Assembly: GCF_001297065.1 (NCBI RefSeq)
Contig: NZ_LHOX01000021.1
Location: 155,578 to 219,577, forward strand
Direction of reading: 5' to 3'
Source: Enterococcus sp. RIT-PI-f
GTDB taxonomy: Bacteria > Bacillota > Bacilli > Lactobacillales > Enterococcaceae
DNA length: 64,000 bases
In this document: positions 1 to 8,223 of the stretch, in pieces
Layout: each line of letters starts with the position of its first letter
Numbering within the stretch: position 1 is the first letter of the stretch
Notes under the pieces: model-generated
Databases searched by the model: none
What the model was told of the DNA's origin: nothing
What the model saw: the letters and a program-made list of their open reading frames with translations, nothing else
Position numbers and translations under genes: made by a program

Positions 1-73
1 GGTCGTCACTGAATCTGCTGAAGAAGTTGCCCAGAAAGTGATCGACTATCATCAAGGGCTTCATCGGCATTAA
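1..73 (+). CDS. swrD: SwrD/FlbD family flagellar protein, C-terminal end only
   Basis: The window opens inside a gene read in frame 2. The last 23 residues run VVTESAEEVAQKVIDYHQGLHRH and end at TAA (71-73). This matches the conserved tail of FlbD/SwrD proteins, small flagellar factors (about 60-75 aa) that in Bacillus raise stator power and lie between flgE and fliL. The next gene is fliL, 20 bases downstream, which fits that order. The call rests on the tail motif and position only; the N-terminus is outside the window. Confidence 0.6.
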   Translation, partial: VVTESAEEVAQKVIDYHQGLHRH

Positions 74-93
74 ATCAGCAAAGGGTGGGATAG

Positions 94-588
94 ATGGCAA
101 AAGAAGCACAAAAGGACAAAGAGAAAAAAGGGTTGAATCTGGTGATCTTGATCCCGGTATTATTATTGATCGCCGTGGGTGGCAGTATCGGCGGAACGAT
201 CTTGACCAATCATTTTCTGACAGGTGAAAAAACAGCATCTGCAGAAACCGAAAAAGAAAGCAGCAAAATTTCTTCTGAAGAAGCGATCGTGGCGTTAGAT
301 GAGTTTCTGGTCAATCTGGTGAAAGAAAATGGCCAAGAACAGCAATATATGAAGGTCAACTTGTCGATTCTCGTTGCGGACGAAGATCAAAGCGCAGAAG
401 CCACCAAGAATGTTGCGGTGATCCGCGACAGTGTGGTGAATTTACTGCGACAACAAAAAGCAAGCGATATTTTAAGTGCAGCAGATAGTGTACCGAATTT
501 AAAAAAAGCGTTAAAAGAAGCAATCAATAAAGAGTATGGATCTTCGATCGCCAAAGAAGTATATGTGACCGATTTAGTGATCCAATAG
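94..588 (+). CDS. fliL: Flagellar basal body-associated protein FliL
   Basis: 164 aa. A short charged cytoplasmic N-terminus (MAKEAQKDKEKKG) is followed by one membrane helix (about residues 15-36) and an extracellular domain of about 125 residues containing the VALDEFLVNLV stretch typical of FliL. FliL surrounds the MotAB stator at the motor and supports torque. The ATG follows a purine-rich site (AAAGGGTGGGA). It heads the fliL-fliO-fliP-fliQ-fliR-flhB-flhA block, all co-directional with gaps under 45 bases. Product assignment is firm from topology, length and context. Confidence 0.93.
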   Translation: MAKEAQKDKEKKGLNLVILIPVLLLIAVGGSIGGTILTNHFLTGEKTASAETEKESSKISSEEAIVALDEFLVNLVKENGQEQQYMKVNLSILVADEDQSAEATKNVAVIRDSVVNLLRQQKASDILSAADSVPNLKKALKEAINKEYGSSIAKEVYVTDLVIQ

Positions 589-602
589 GAAGAGGCATGT
601 TG

Positions 603-968
603 ATGGACACATTTTTTTCACTGGTCAAACTGATTGGGTTTTTGATCCTGATTTTGTATTTGATCAATCTCAGTCTAAAATATTTGAATCGTTATACCAG
701 TCAGCAAAATGCCCAATTGCGTATTTTGCAAAAAGTGGCCGTCAGCAAATCGTCTTCTATTGGTATCGTGCAAATCTTGGATCGCTGCTATGTGATGAGT
801 TTTTCTGAACAGCAAAATCAAATTCTGAAAGAATTGACGACGGAAGAAGCTGCACAATTATTGGCACAGCTGTCAGATCCAGCCACACCGCAAGCAGCCC
901 TTGACTTCTCAGAATGGGTTGGCAAAGCCAAAAGTCAACTGGAAAAGAAACGGGGCAAACAGAAATGA
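603..968 (+). CDS. fliO: Flagellar biosynthetic protein FliO (FliZ-like)
   Basis: About 121 aa from the ATG at 603. An in-frame ATG at 597 exists, but the site GGAAGAGG (588-595) lies only 1 base from it and 7 bases from 603, so 603 is preferred. The protein has an N-terminal membrane helix (about residues 3-22) and then a basic cytoplasmic domain with the LRILQKVAVSKSSSIGIVQILDRCYVMS segment typical of FliO/FliZ. FliO is a scaffold that helps FliP assemble in the export gate. The stop overlaps the fliP start as ATGA, suggesting translational coupling. Confidence 0.88.
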   Translation: MDTFFSLVKLIGFLILILYLINLSLKYLNRYTSQQNAQLRILQKVAVSKSSSIGIVQILDRCYVMSFSEQQNQILKELTTEEAAQLLAQLSDPATPQAALDFSEWVGKAKSQLEKKRGKQK

Positions 969-1729
969 GTATCAAAGGGCGTGACATCAAAGTAGTTAGT
1001 GGTCTGGTGTGTCTAGGTTTGATGTTTCCGCGAGAGGCCTATGCTTTAGATACCAGTGAAGTCAGTACCACACTGAATAATTTACTGTCGAATGGTACCG
1101 GCTCAAATGATACCATCAATACCTTTGTGTTGCTGACATTGTTGTCCTTAGTGCCGGTTTTATTGATCATGATGACCTCGTTTACCCGGATCATTATGGT
1201 GCTTTCCTTCGTTCGGAGTTCTTTAGGTACGCAACAAAACCCGCCAAATCAAGTCTTGATCGGGCTAGCACTGTTTCTGACCTTTTTCATTATGAAGCCT
1301 GTTTACACAGATATTTATCAGCAGGCAATCGAGCCGTATGATCGGCAGGAAATCAGTCAAGCAGAGGTTTTTGATCGTTCGGAAAAACGGATCAAAGCTT
1401 TTATGATGGTCCAGACGCGGGAGAAAGATATTGCGCTTTTTGCAGAAGCTGACGGTCGGGAAGAAAAGTATGCGTCATCTGATGATGTCCCACTGACGGT
1501 GATGGTACCGGCGTTTATTATTAGTGAATTGCGTACGGCATTTAGTATTGGTTTTCTGATTTTTATTCCCTTTCTGATCATCGATCTGGTGGTATCCAGC
1601 ATCTTGATGTCGATGGGGATGATGATGTTGTCGCCGATCATGATTTCATTGCCTTTCAAAATTTTGCTGTTCGTGTTGGTGGATGGCTGGTATTTGATCG
1701 TAGAATCACTGATCAAGAGTTTTCAATAG
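965..1729 (+). CDS. fliP: Flagellar export gate protein FliP
   Basis: 254 aa from the ATG at 965, which overlaps the fliO stop. Longer in-frame starts at 914 lie inside fliO and are unlikely. The N-terminus is a cleavable signal peptide (about residues 1-26, ending EAYA-LD), usual for FliP. Family landmarks follow: MMTSFTRIIMVLSFVRSSLGTQQ, PPNQVLIGLALFLTFF, and the C-terminal helices with DLVVSSILMSMGMMMLSPIMISLPFK. FliP forms the core of the FliPQR channel of the flagellar type III secretion apparatus. Confidence 0.97.
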   Translation: MSIKGRDIKVVSGLVCLGLMFPREAYALDTSEVSTTLNNLLSNGTGSNDTINTFVLLTLLSLVPVLLIMMTSFTRIIMVLSFVRSSLGTQQNPPNQVLIGLALFLTFFIMKPVYTDIYQQAIEPYDRQEISQAEVFDRSEKRIKAFMMVQTREKDIALFAEADGREEKYASSDDVPLTVMVPAFIISELRTAFSIGFLIFIPFLIIDLVVSSILMSMGMMMLSPIMISLPFKILLFVLVDGWYLIVESLIKSFQ

Positions 1730-1753
1730 TTCAGTAAAAAGGAGCGGCGCAAC

Positions 1754-2017
1754 ATGACAGTAGAAATGGTACTTGATGTCTTACGGGAAGCCTTTATCCG
1801 CATTTTGGCGATTTCGGGTCCAGCCTTGCTAGTGGGGATGATCGTGGGTCTGGTCATTAGTATCTTCCAGGCAACCACTCAGATCCAAGAGCAGACATTG
1901 AGTTTTGTCCCGAAGCTGGTGGCGATTTTCATCACATTGATTTTGGCTGGCAGCTTTATGCTGAATGGACTGTTAAATTTTACCGAAATGATTTTTAAAA
2001 TGATTGCTGCGTTATAG
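1754..2017 (+). CDS. fliQ: Flagellar export gate protein FliQ
   Basis: 87 aa, the normal FliQ size. Two membrane helices (about residues 15-40 and 52-78) flank the conserved SIFQATTQIQEQTLSFVPK loop. The start follows a strong site (AAAGGAG, 1738-1744). FliQ wraps around the FliP/FliR helical assembly in the export gate. It sits between fliP and fliR as in nearly all flagellar clusters. Confidence 0.96.
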   Translation: MTVEMVLDVLREAFIRILAISGPALLVGMIVGLVISIFQATTQIQEQTLSFVPKLVAIFITLILAGSFMLNGLLNFTEMIFKMIAAL

Positions 2018-2031
2018 AGGAGGCAGAACAT

Positions 2032-2781
2032 ATGGCAACGATCCAAGCAATGATCTTGATCTTTTGTCGGATCATGGCTTTTGTAGTCCTTTGTCCGATT
2101 TTTTCGCAGCAAAATTTCCCGTCATTGGCAAAAATCGTGATTGGTACAGCACTCACGATCCTTTGCTTGCCAAGTACAGCCGCAATTACTGAACTGTCGT
2201 CCTTGCTTTTTGCTATTGTTGTGCTGAAAGAAGTCTTGTTCGGGATGGCGATGGGGTATTTGAGTCAACTCGTCTTTACAGGGGTTGAGATCGCGGGACA
2301 ATTGATCGACTTTCAAGTCGGTTTTTCAATGGCACAAGCATATGATCCAACGATGCAGATGAGTTCCTCTCAATATGGCAAAACCTATTACTGGTTGACG
2401 ATCGCTGTCTTCTTTGCCTTGAATCTGCACCATCGATTACTTTCAGCCTTGTTGTTGTCCTTTCAAGTCGTTCCTTTAGGGACGATCGTGATCGAAGGAA
2501 CAACTGTGGAAGGGGTCGTAAAATTATTTGGTCAGATGATGGTGATGGCTTTAAATTTAGCAGCACCGATGATTGTCGCATTGCTTTTGGTTGATTTGGT
2601 CTTAGGTGTCATCTCTCGATCGATTCCCCAAATCAACGTTTTGTTGATGAGTTTATCAATGAAGACAGCCATCAGCTTTGTGATTTTCTTGATGCTGTTG
2701 CCGAATGTCGTATCTTTTATGGGCAAGCAATTGCCGGACGCGGTGGGTTACGTACAGGAGTTTATCCATTCTTTCGAATAA
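2032..2781 (+). CDS. fliR: Flagellar export gate protein FliR
   Basis: 249 aa, polytopic, with about six hydrophobic segments. It has FliR hallmarks: ICRIMAFVVLCPIFS-like start (here FCRIMAFVVLCPIFS), KEVLFGMAMGYLSQLVFTGVEIAGQLIDFQVGFSMAQAYDP and DLVLGVISRSIPQINVLLMSLSMK. FliR completes the FliP5Q4R1 gate. The ATG at 2032 follows AGAGGAGG. Transcription continues into flhB 41 bases on. Confidence 0.97.
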   Translation: MATIQAMILIFCRIMAFVVLCPIFSQQNFPSLAKIVIGTALTILCLPSTAAITELSSLLFAIVVLKEVLFGMAMGYLSQLVFTGVEIAGQLIDFQVGFSMAQAYDPTMQMSSSQYGKTYYWLTIAVFFALNLHHRLLSALLLSFQVVPLGTIVIEGTTVEGVVKLFGQMMVMALNLAAPMIVALLLVDLVLGVISRSIPQINVLLMSLSMKTAISFVIFLMLLPNVVSFMGKQLPDAVGYVQEFIHSFE

Positions 2782-2822
2782 GGGTGGATTGATGTAGGAT
2801 TCAATGAAACTGAGGTGAGGAA

Positions 2823-3890
2823 ATGGCAGACAAGGATGGGAAAACAGAGCTACCCAGTGCCAAACGATTGAGGGATGCCCGTAAAAGAGGTGAGGTACCG
2901 AAAACCCAGGAGTTGACGGCGGCGGTGTCCTTGTTGGTTTTTTCTTTTTTGCTGCTGTCATTGTGGCAATTTTTTGCCGAAACTTTTTTACCCTACTTTT
3001 CCCGTAGTTTCTCACAATTAGCGAATTATCAAATCAGTTTTACTGAGTTGTCTAAAATTGGGATTCAGAGTATCTTGCTATTGCTGCTTTTATGCGCACC
3101 CGTCTTTCTAGTGGGGTATGGTATCGCACTTGTGACCAATTATGCGCAAGTTGGTTTGCTGTTTTCAGGTAAGCCCTTGAAGCCAGATGTCAAAAAACTC
3201 AATCCATTGAATGGCATCAAACAGCAATTTAGTACCCGTTCCCTCGCGAATTTGGCAAAAACATTGGCGAAATTTGGTATTGTGGTTTATCTTTGCTGGC
3301 GGCAATTCGTTGCAGCGGTCCCAGTCTTATTGGGGCTGAGTGATATCGGTCTTCAAAAAACTATTTATTTTATGATTTTACGCACGAAAGCGTTGTTTTT
3401 CCAAATTTCCTTGTTTTTAGTTGTATTGGCTTTAGCAGATTATGCCTATCAAAGGTACAGTCATCGCAAAGGGTTGAAGATGACCAAACAAGAAGTCAAA
3501 GAAGAATTCAAACAAATGGAAGGCGATCCGCAAGTCAAAGCGCAACGGAAAGCCAAGTATCGCTCAATGACCCAAAATAGTATCGCCAGTGTCAAGGAAG
3601 CGACTGTCCTGATCACCAATCCGACCCATTTTGCGATCGCTATTCGCTACGATGCGGAAAATGAAGCCGTGCCGCGGGTGTTGGCCAAAGGCACAGATGA
3701 ATTGGCACAGCGGATGAAAGAAGAAGCGCGGAAAGCCAATATTCCTCAGATTGAAAATCGGACTGTGGCGCGCGCATTGTATAAACAAGTATCACCAGGA
3801 GATTTGATTCCAGTGGCATTGTATGAAGCGATCGCTGAGATTATTGCGCTAGTTTATCAATTAGAAGAAGAACAACAAGGGAAGATATAA
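2823..3890 (+). CDS. flhB: Flagellar export switch protein FlhB
   Basis: 355 aa. It begins DKDGKTELPSAKRLRDARKRGEVPKTQEL, the standard FlhB opening, followed by four membrane helices and a soluble domain with the autocleavage motif NPTH (in VLITNPTHFAIAIRYD, about residues 264-267). Cleavage between N and P switches the export apparatus from rod/hook to filament substrates. The site GAGGTGAGG precedes the ATG. All expected residues of a working FlhB are present. Confidence 0.97.
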   Translation: MADKDGKTELPSAKRLRDARKRGEVPKTQELTAAVSLLVFSFLLLSLWQFFAETFLPYFSRSFSQLANYQISFTELSKIGIQSILLLLLLCAPVFLVGYGIALVTNYAQVGLLFSGKPLKPDVKKLNPLNGIKQQFSTRSLANLAKTLAKFGIVVYLCWRQFVAAVPVLLGLSDIGLQKTIYFMILRTKALFFQISLFLVVLALADYAYQRYSHRKGLKMTKQEVKEEFKQMEGDPQVKAQRKAKYRSMTQNSIASVKEATVLITNPTHFAIAIRYDAENEAVPRVLAKGTDELAQRMKEEARKANIPQIENRTVARALYKQVSPGDLIPVALYEAIAEIIALVYQLEEEQQGKI

Positions 3891-3910
3891 AGTATACAGG
3901 AGGAAGTAAG

Positions 3911-5983
3911 ATGAACGAGGTTGCCGAAAAACCGAAAAAAGGCTTAGGGGTCGCCGATATTTTGATTTCAGTCATTGTACTGGGCATCATCGGCTTGATC
4001 ATTATTCCTTTGCCAGCAGCCTTGCTGGATCTATTGATCATTATCAATATAACGATCGCGATCAATATTTTGCTGATCACATTATTCACACGTTCAGTCT
4101 TGGAGTTTGCAACATTTCCGACCTTGCTCTTGATCACAACCATGTTTCGCTTAGGGTTGAATTTGTCTTCTACCCGTTTGATATTGACGCAAGGCAATGG
4201 CGGACATGTGATTGATGCCTTTGCCAATGTAGTAGCTGGCAGCAATTATATCGTCGGGATCATTTTGTTTGTCATTATTATGGTCGTTCAATTGGTGGTA
4301 GTGACCAATGGTGCTGGCCGCGTCTCTGAAGTCACGGCTCGATTTACACTGGATGCGATGCCTGGTAAACAAATGGCCATCGATTCTGATTTGAATGCGG
4401 GATTGATCACGGAAGCAGATGCCCGCAAACGCCGGAAAGATCTGCAAAGAGAAGCAGACTTTTTTGGTTCAATGGATGGAGCCAGCAAATTTGTCAAAGG
4501 GGATGCGATTGCAGGTATTTTGATCACAGTGATCAATTTGCTTGGCGGTGCAATCATCTTTTCAATGGCTGGTCAGCTGACGATTATGGAAGCTTTTGCT
4601 CAATTCGGCAAATTGGCGATTGGCGATGGTTTGGTCAGTTCGATTCCTTCCTTATTGATTTCGATTGCATCAGGGGTCATTGTGACCCGCTCTGACAATG
4701 ACAGTTCTTTCGGTTTGGATATTGCAGCAGACGTCATGCGCAATCCGCAACTGTTTAGAATCGTTGGTGGAATCTTATTCGTCTTAGCGCTAGTGCCCGG
4801 GTTCCCATTCTTTTATTTTGCCTTGGTTGGTGTCTTGCTGTTTGCCGCAAGTTTCTTTGTGACGCAAAAGGAAGAGAAACAACGGGTCGAACAAAAGCAA
4901 TGGGCGCAAAAACTGGCATTGGAGCGCAAAAAAGAAGCCCAAGAAGAGGACGATTCTGTCGCTTCCTTCCAAGTGGAGCCGATTTCGATTGAGATTGGCT
5001 ATGGGTTGATTCCAATCGTCGATAGTTCCATCGACAATAGTCTGATGAATCGAATCGTATCCATCCGCAAACAAAGTGCCCGGGAGTTGGGTATTTTGGT
5101 CAGCCCCGTTCGGATCAGGGATAATTTGTATCTAGATGCCAATGACTATGTCATCAAAATTCGGGGCAATGAAGTCGGGCGCGGTGATATTTATCCAAAC
5201 AAAATCATGGTGATCAGCCCCAACGAAGAGCCTTTTCCTTTCCAAGGGATCGCCACCAAAGAGCCAGCCTTTCATTTGGATGCTATGTGGATCGATGAGC
5301 GTGATCGGGAAATGGCGGATTTGCAAGGATTTACGATTATTGAACCATTAACGGTCATTGCGACGCATTTGAAAGAAATTATTTATGCCCACGCACCAGA
5401 ACTATTGGGAAGACAAGAAGTCAAGAAGCTGCTGGAAGGGATCAAAGAGCAATACAATGTGGTGATCGATGAATTGATCCCGGATATTTTGCGCTTAGGA
5501 GAAGTGCAAAAAGTGTTGCAAAATCTTTTAGAAGAACAGATCCCAATCAATGATCTAGCAACCATTTTAGAAACCTTGGCGGATTATGGGATGGTTTCGA
5601 AAGATATTGAAATCTTGACTGAATATGTGCGGCAAGCGTTGAAGCGGACGATTGCGGCAAAATATGCCCAAGATCAAGTCGTTCAAGTTGCAGTCATTCA
5701 ACCAAAACTGGAAGAAACGATTGCCCAAAGCATTCAAAAAACAGCGACAGGTTCCTACCCGGTATTGAAACCAGACACTGTGACTAAGATTTTGGACTCG
5801 ATCAATACGATCCAACATGCGGCTATTGCGCAAAATATCAGTTTTGTGATTTTGGCTTCGCCAAAAATCAGATTATCTTTCAAAAAAATGATTGCCTTCA
5901 ATTTTCCTGATGTGGCGGTCCTATCGTTGAACGAAATTCCCAACGAAGTGGCAATTGAAACCGTCGGAAGTATCGAAATATAG
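3911..5983 (+). CDS. flhA: Flagellar export protein FlhA
   Basis: 690 aa, usual FlhA length. Eight predicted membrane helices lie in the first about 330 residues, with the FHIPEP-family stretches MFRLGLNLSSTRLIL and RVSEVTARFTLDAMPGKQMAIDSDLNAGLI. The C-terminal cytoplasmic domain (about 350-690) forms the nonameric substrate-docking ring. The site AGGAGG precedes the ATG. In Bacillus, flhF and flhG follow flhA; here the next gene, 29 bases on, is fliA instead. Confidence 0.97.
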   Translation: MNEVAEKPKKGLGVADILISVIVLGIIGLIIIPLPAALLDLLIIINITIAINILLITLFTRSVLEFATFPTLLLITTMFRLGLNLSSTRLILTQGNGGHVIDAFANVVAGSNYIVGIILFVIIMVVQLVVVTNGAGRVSEVTARFTLDAMPGKQMAIDSDLNAGLITEADARKRRKDLQREADFFGSMDGASKFVKGDAIAGILITVINLLGGAIIFSMAGQLTIMEAFAQFGKLAIGDGLVSSIPSLLISIASGVIVTRSDNDSSFGLDIAADVMRNPQLFRIVGGILFVLALVPGFPFFYFALVGVLLFAASFFVTQKEEKQRVEQKQWAQKLALERKKEAQEEDDSVASFQVEPISIEIGYGLIPIVDSSIDNSLMNRIVSIRKQSARELGILVSPVRIRDNLYLDANDYVIKIRGNEVGRGDIYPNKIMVISPNEEPFPFQGIATKEPAFHLDAMWIDERDREMADLQGFTIIEPLTVIATHLKEIIYAHAPELLGRQEVKKLLEGIKEQYNVVIDELIPDILRLGEVQKVLQNLLEEQIPINDLATILETLADYGMVSKDIEILTEYVRQALKRTIAAKYAQDQVVQVAVIQPKLEETIAQSIQKTATGSYPVLKPDTVTKILDSINTIQHAAIAQNISFVILASPKIRLSFKKMIAFNFPDVAVLSLNEIPNEVAIETVGSIEI

Positions 5984-6012
5984 ACCGCTAGTCGAAGAAA
6001 GGAGTGTAGCCA

Positions 6013-6723
6013 GTGTACGAAGTAGATCGTGAAGCAGAGATCATCAAATACTTGCCCTTAGTTGAGCGCGTCGTTCAAAGACTGTCGATCAAGACCGCTG
6101 ATTACGAGCAAGGTGATCTTTACAATATTGGTGTGATTGGCTTGATGGATGCACTGCATAAATTCGATGCCAGCAAAAAAGTGCCCTTTGAAAGTTATGC
6201 TGCGATCCGCATCAAAGGCGCAATCATTGATGAAGTCCGCAAACATGCCAAAATCTCTCGCTATAAAATGGCAGCGGTCAATCAGTTTTATCAAGCAAGG
6301 CAAGAACTAGAACAACAGTATAAACGAGAAGCTACGGATGCTGAAATCAGCAAAAAATTAGGCATCAATCGCAGCCAACTGGCGGATATTTATGAGAGTC
6401 TACACTTTTTAGCAAGTGTATCTTTGGAAGATACTTTGTTTGCGTATCAAGAAGAAGGGCTAACCTTAAAAGACATGATCAGTGATCAAGATGCGGAGCA
6501 TGTTGAAGATACGTTGGTAAAAGCCGAACAAAAGGCAGCATTGGTCGTTTGCATCAAGCGGTTAGGAGAAAGAGAACAGCTAGTTCTCAGTCTGTATTAT
6601 ACAGAAGAGCTGACATTAAAAGAAATCGCCGAAATATTGGAAGTATCGGTTCCGCGGGTCTCACAGATCCATGGGAAAACGATCGCCAAATTAAGGGGAT
6701 TGATCGAGGAGGAACTGGCATGA
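6013..6723 (+). CDS. fliA: RNA polymerase sigma factor for flagellar genes (FliA/SigD, sigma28)
   Basis: 236 aa, starting with GTG behind AAAGGAGTG. Region 2 is DLYNIGVIGLMDALHKFDASKKVPFESYAAIRIKGAIIDEVRKH, a standard sigma28 core-binding and -10 recognition segment. Region 4 is LVLSLYYTEELTLKEIAEILEVSVPRVSQIHGKTIAKLRG, a helix-turn-helix for the -35. Its expected targets in this window are the motifs before mcp, flgM and fliC. Its anti-sigma factor FlgM is encoded at 18762. The stop overlaps the next start (ATGA at 6720-6723). Confidence 0.96.
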   Translation: MYEVDREAEIIKYLPLVERVVQRLSIKTADYEQGDLYNIGVIGLMDALHKFDASKKVPFESYAAIRIKGAIIDEVRKHAKISRYKMAAVNQFYQARQELEQQYKREATDAEISKKLGINRSQLADIYESLHFLASVSLEDTLFAYQEEGLTLKDMISDQDAEHVEDTLVKAEQKAALVVCIKRLGEREQLVLSLYYTEELTLKEIAEILEVSVPRVSQIHGKTIAKLRGLIEEELA

Positions 6724-7421
6724 TCCGTGGACTAGATATTATTTCTCGTAATATGGCCATTTTACAAAAAAGACAGGAAACAACGAGCGGCAATATCGCC
6801 AATGTCAACACAACCGGCTACCAAGCCAAACAACTTTTTCAATCCACATTGGCAGAAGTCGGTTTACATAATTATCAAGGCGGCAGCGGGGCTGATACCC
6901 GGCAAGATATTGGCGGTTTAGCGTTAGGCAACCAATTGTCAGGATCCGCCATCGATCAAAGCCAAGGGCCTTTGAAAGAAACAGGCAACCAAACGGATTT
7001 TGCGCTTCAATCAGAAGGGTATTTTGTGGTTCGCACTCAAGCAGGAGAACAATTGTACACTAGAAATGGCGACTTTACCGTCAATCAGCAAAATCAGTTG
7101 GTGACCCAAGAAGGCTATACAGTCTTAGACACCAATGGGCAAGCTATTGATGCAGCGGGTGCTGCCAATTTTCAAATCAGGGCCTTTGATCAAGATACAT
7201 TGACCAGTGATGGACAGAACTATCTGACGAGTACCACAGCCGGTACGCTGGTGGCTGAACCAAGCCTCCAACAAGGCTATTTGGAGCAAGCCAATATCTC
7301 AGTATCTGACGAGATGGTCGCCATGATCCAGACCTCTCGTGAATTTGAAGCCAACCAGAAAGTATTGAGTTCCACCAATCAAACGCTGCAAAAAGCAGTC
7401 AATGAATTAGGAAAGATTTGA
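6720..7421 (+). CDS. flgF: Flagellar basal-body rod/hook family protein (FlgF/FlhO type)
   Basis: 233 aa from the ATG overlapping the fliA stop; the upstream open frame is inside fliA. The N-terminus has MIRGLDIISRNMAILQKRQETTSGNIANVNTTGYQAKQ, the rod-protein signature with the ANVNTTGY motif, and the C-terminus ends with the coiled segment NISVSDEMVAMIQTSREFEANQKVLSSTNQTLQKAVNEL. Such proteins are exported by the flagellar apparatus and form the rod. It is paired with a second rod protein 10 bases downstream, like flhO-flhP in Bacillus. FlgF versus FlgG naming is by order, not proof. Confidence 0.85.
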   Translation: MIRGLDIISRNMAILQKRQETTSGNIANVNTTGYQAKQLFQSTLAEVGLHNYQGGSGADTRQDIGGLALGNQLSGSAIDQSQGPLKETGNQTDFALQSEGYFVVRTQAGEQLYTRNGDFTVNQQNQLVTQEGYTVLDTNGQAIDAAGAANFQIRAFDQDTLTSDGQNYLTSTTAGTLVAEPSLQQGYLEQANISVSDEMVAMIQTSREFEANQKVLSSTNQTLQKAVNELGKI

Positions 7422-7431
7422 GGATGATACG

Positions 7432-8211
7432 ATGACGATCAATGGGACATTACAAATCAGTCGTTCAGGACTTAAAAGCTTACAAACCAATTTGGATAAT
7501 ACGGCCAACAATATCGCCAATGTCAATACGACGGGTTATCAAGCACAAACCACCCATTTTCAAGGGTTGATGGATAATGCACTGGGCACTGAAGAAACAC
7601 TGTTTACCGGGAATATTGACGACTATCAGACCTCTATAGGGTCAGCAGCCACCACTACGACCAGTTTTGCGCAAGGCAATTTGACAAGCAGTGCACAACC
7701 CTTAGATGTAGCCATTCAAGGGTCGGGTTTCTTCGGTGTCCAAGCCAATGGCCAACTGTTGTTGACGCGGGCCGGCAGTTTCCACCTTAGCGACACCAAA
7801 CAATTGGTGAATAGCCAAGGTTATCCAGTGGCCATGACAACGACGGTCGCTAATGGGCAATGGCCATCGGCGGATCAAATCCAAATCAGCACCAATGGGC
7901 AGCTTACGACGGAACAAAATGGCCAAACGGTGGTTTTGGGCCAATTGACGCTATATCAACCGCAAAACACAGATGCGTTACAGCCGATGGGAGATCAACT
8001 GTATCAAGCAACAGGCCAGACCCTCATGACCTCTCAGACGACACCAGATATTTTCGGTACGATCAACCAATTTCAGTTGGAGGACGCCAATGTGGATCTG
8101 GCTGGTTCCATGACAGAATTATTGACGACACAACGGGCCTACGCCTTGAACACAAAAGCCATGCAGACAACAGATGATATGTGGGCGGTCGTGAACCGCT
8201 TTACCGATTAA
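7432..8211 (+). CDS. flgG: Flagellar basal-body rod/hook family protein (FlgG/FlhP type)
   Basis: 259 aa. The N-terminus MTINGTLQISRSGLKSLQTNLDNTANNIANVNTTGYQAQTTHFQGLMDNALG and the C-terminus NVDLAGSMTELLTTQRAYALNTKAMQTTDDMWAVVNRF are the matching helical ends of FlgG-type rod proteins. The middle (about 90-200) is rich in Q, T and N, as usual for extracellular axial proteins. It forms the distal rod together with the preceding gene. Assignment within the FlgE/F/G superfamily rests on length and neighbours. Confidence 0.86.
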   Translation: MTINGTLQISRSGLKSLQTNLDNTANNIANVNTTGYQAQTTHFQGLMDNALGTEETLFTGNIDDYQTSIGSAATTTTSFAQGNLTSSAQPLDVAIQGSGFFGVQANGQLLLTRAGSFHLSDTKQLVNSQGYPVAMTTTVANGQWPSADQIQISTNGQLTTEQNGQTVVLGQLTLYQPQNTDALQPMGDQLYQATGQTLMTSQTTPDIFGTINQFQLEDANVDLAGSMTELLTTQRAYALNTKAMQTTDDMWAVVNRFTD

Positions 8212-8223
8212 AGGAGAAGAAGG

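Noticed and set aside
3953..3960. GCCGATAT, a perfect sigma28 -10, inside flhA
   Set aside because: No TTAA or TAAA at the right distance upstream (GAAA instead) and it lies in coding sequence near the flhA start.
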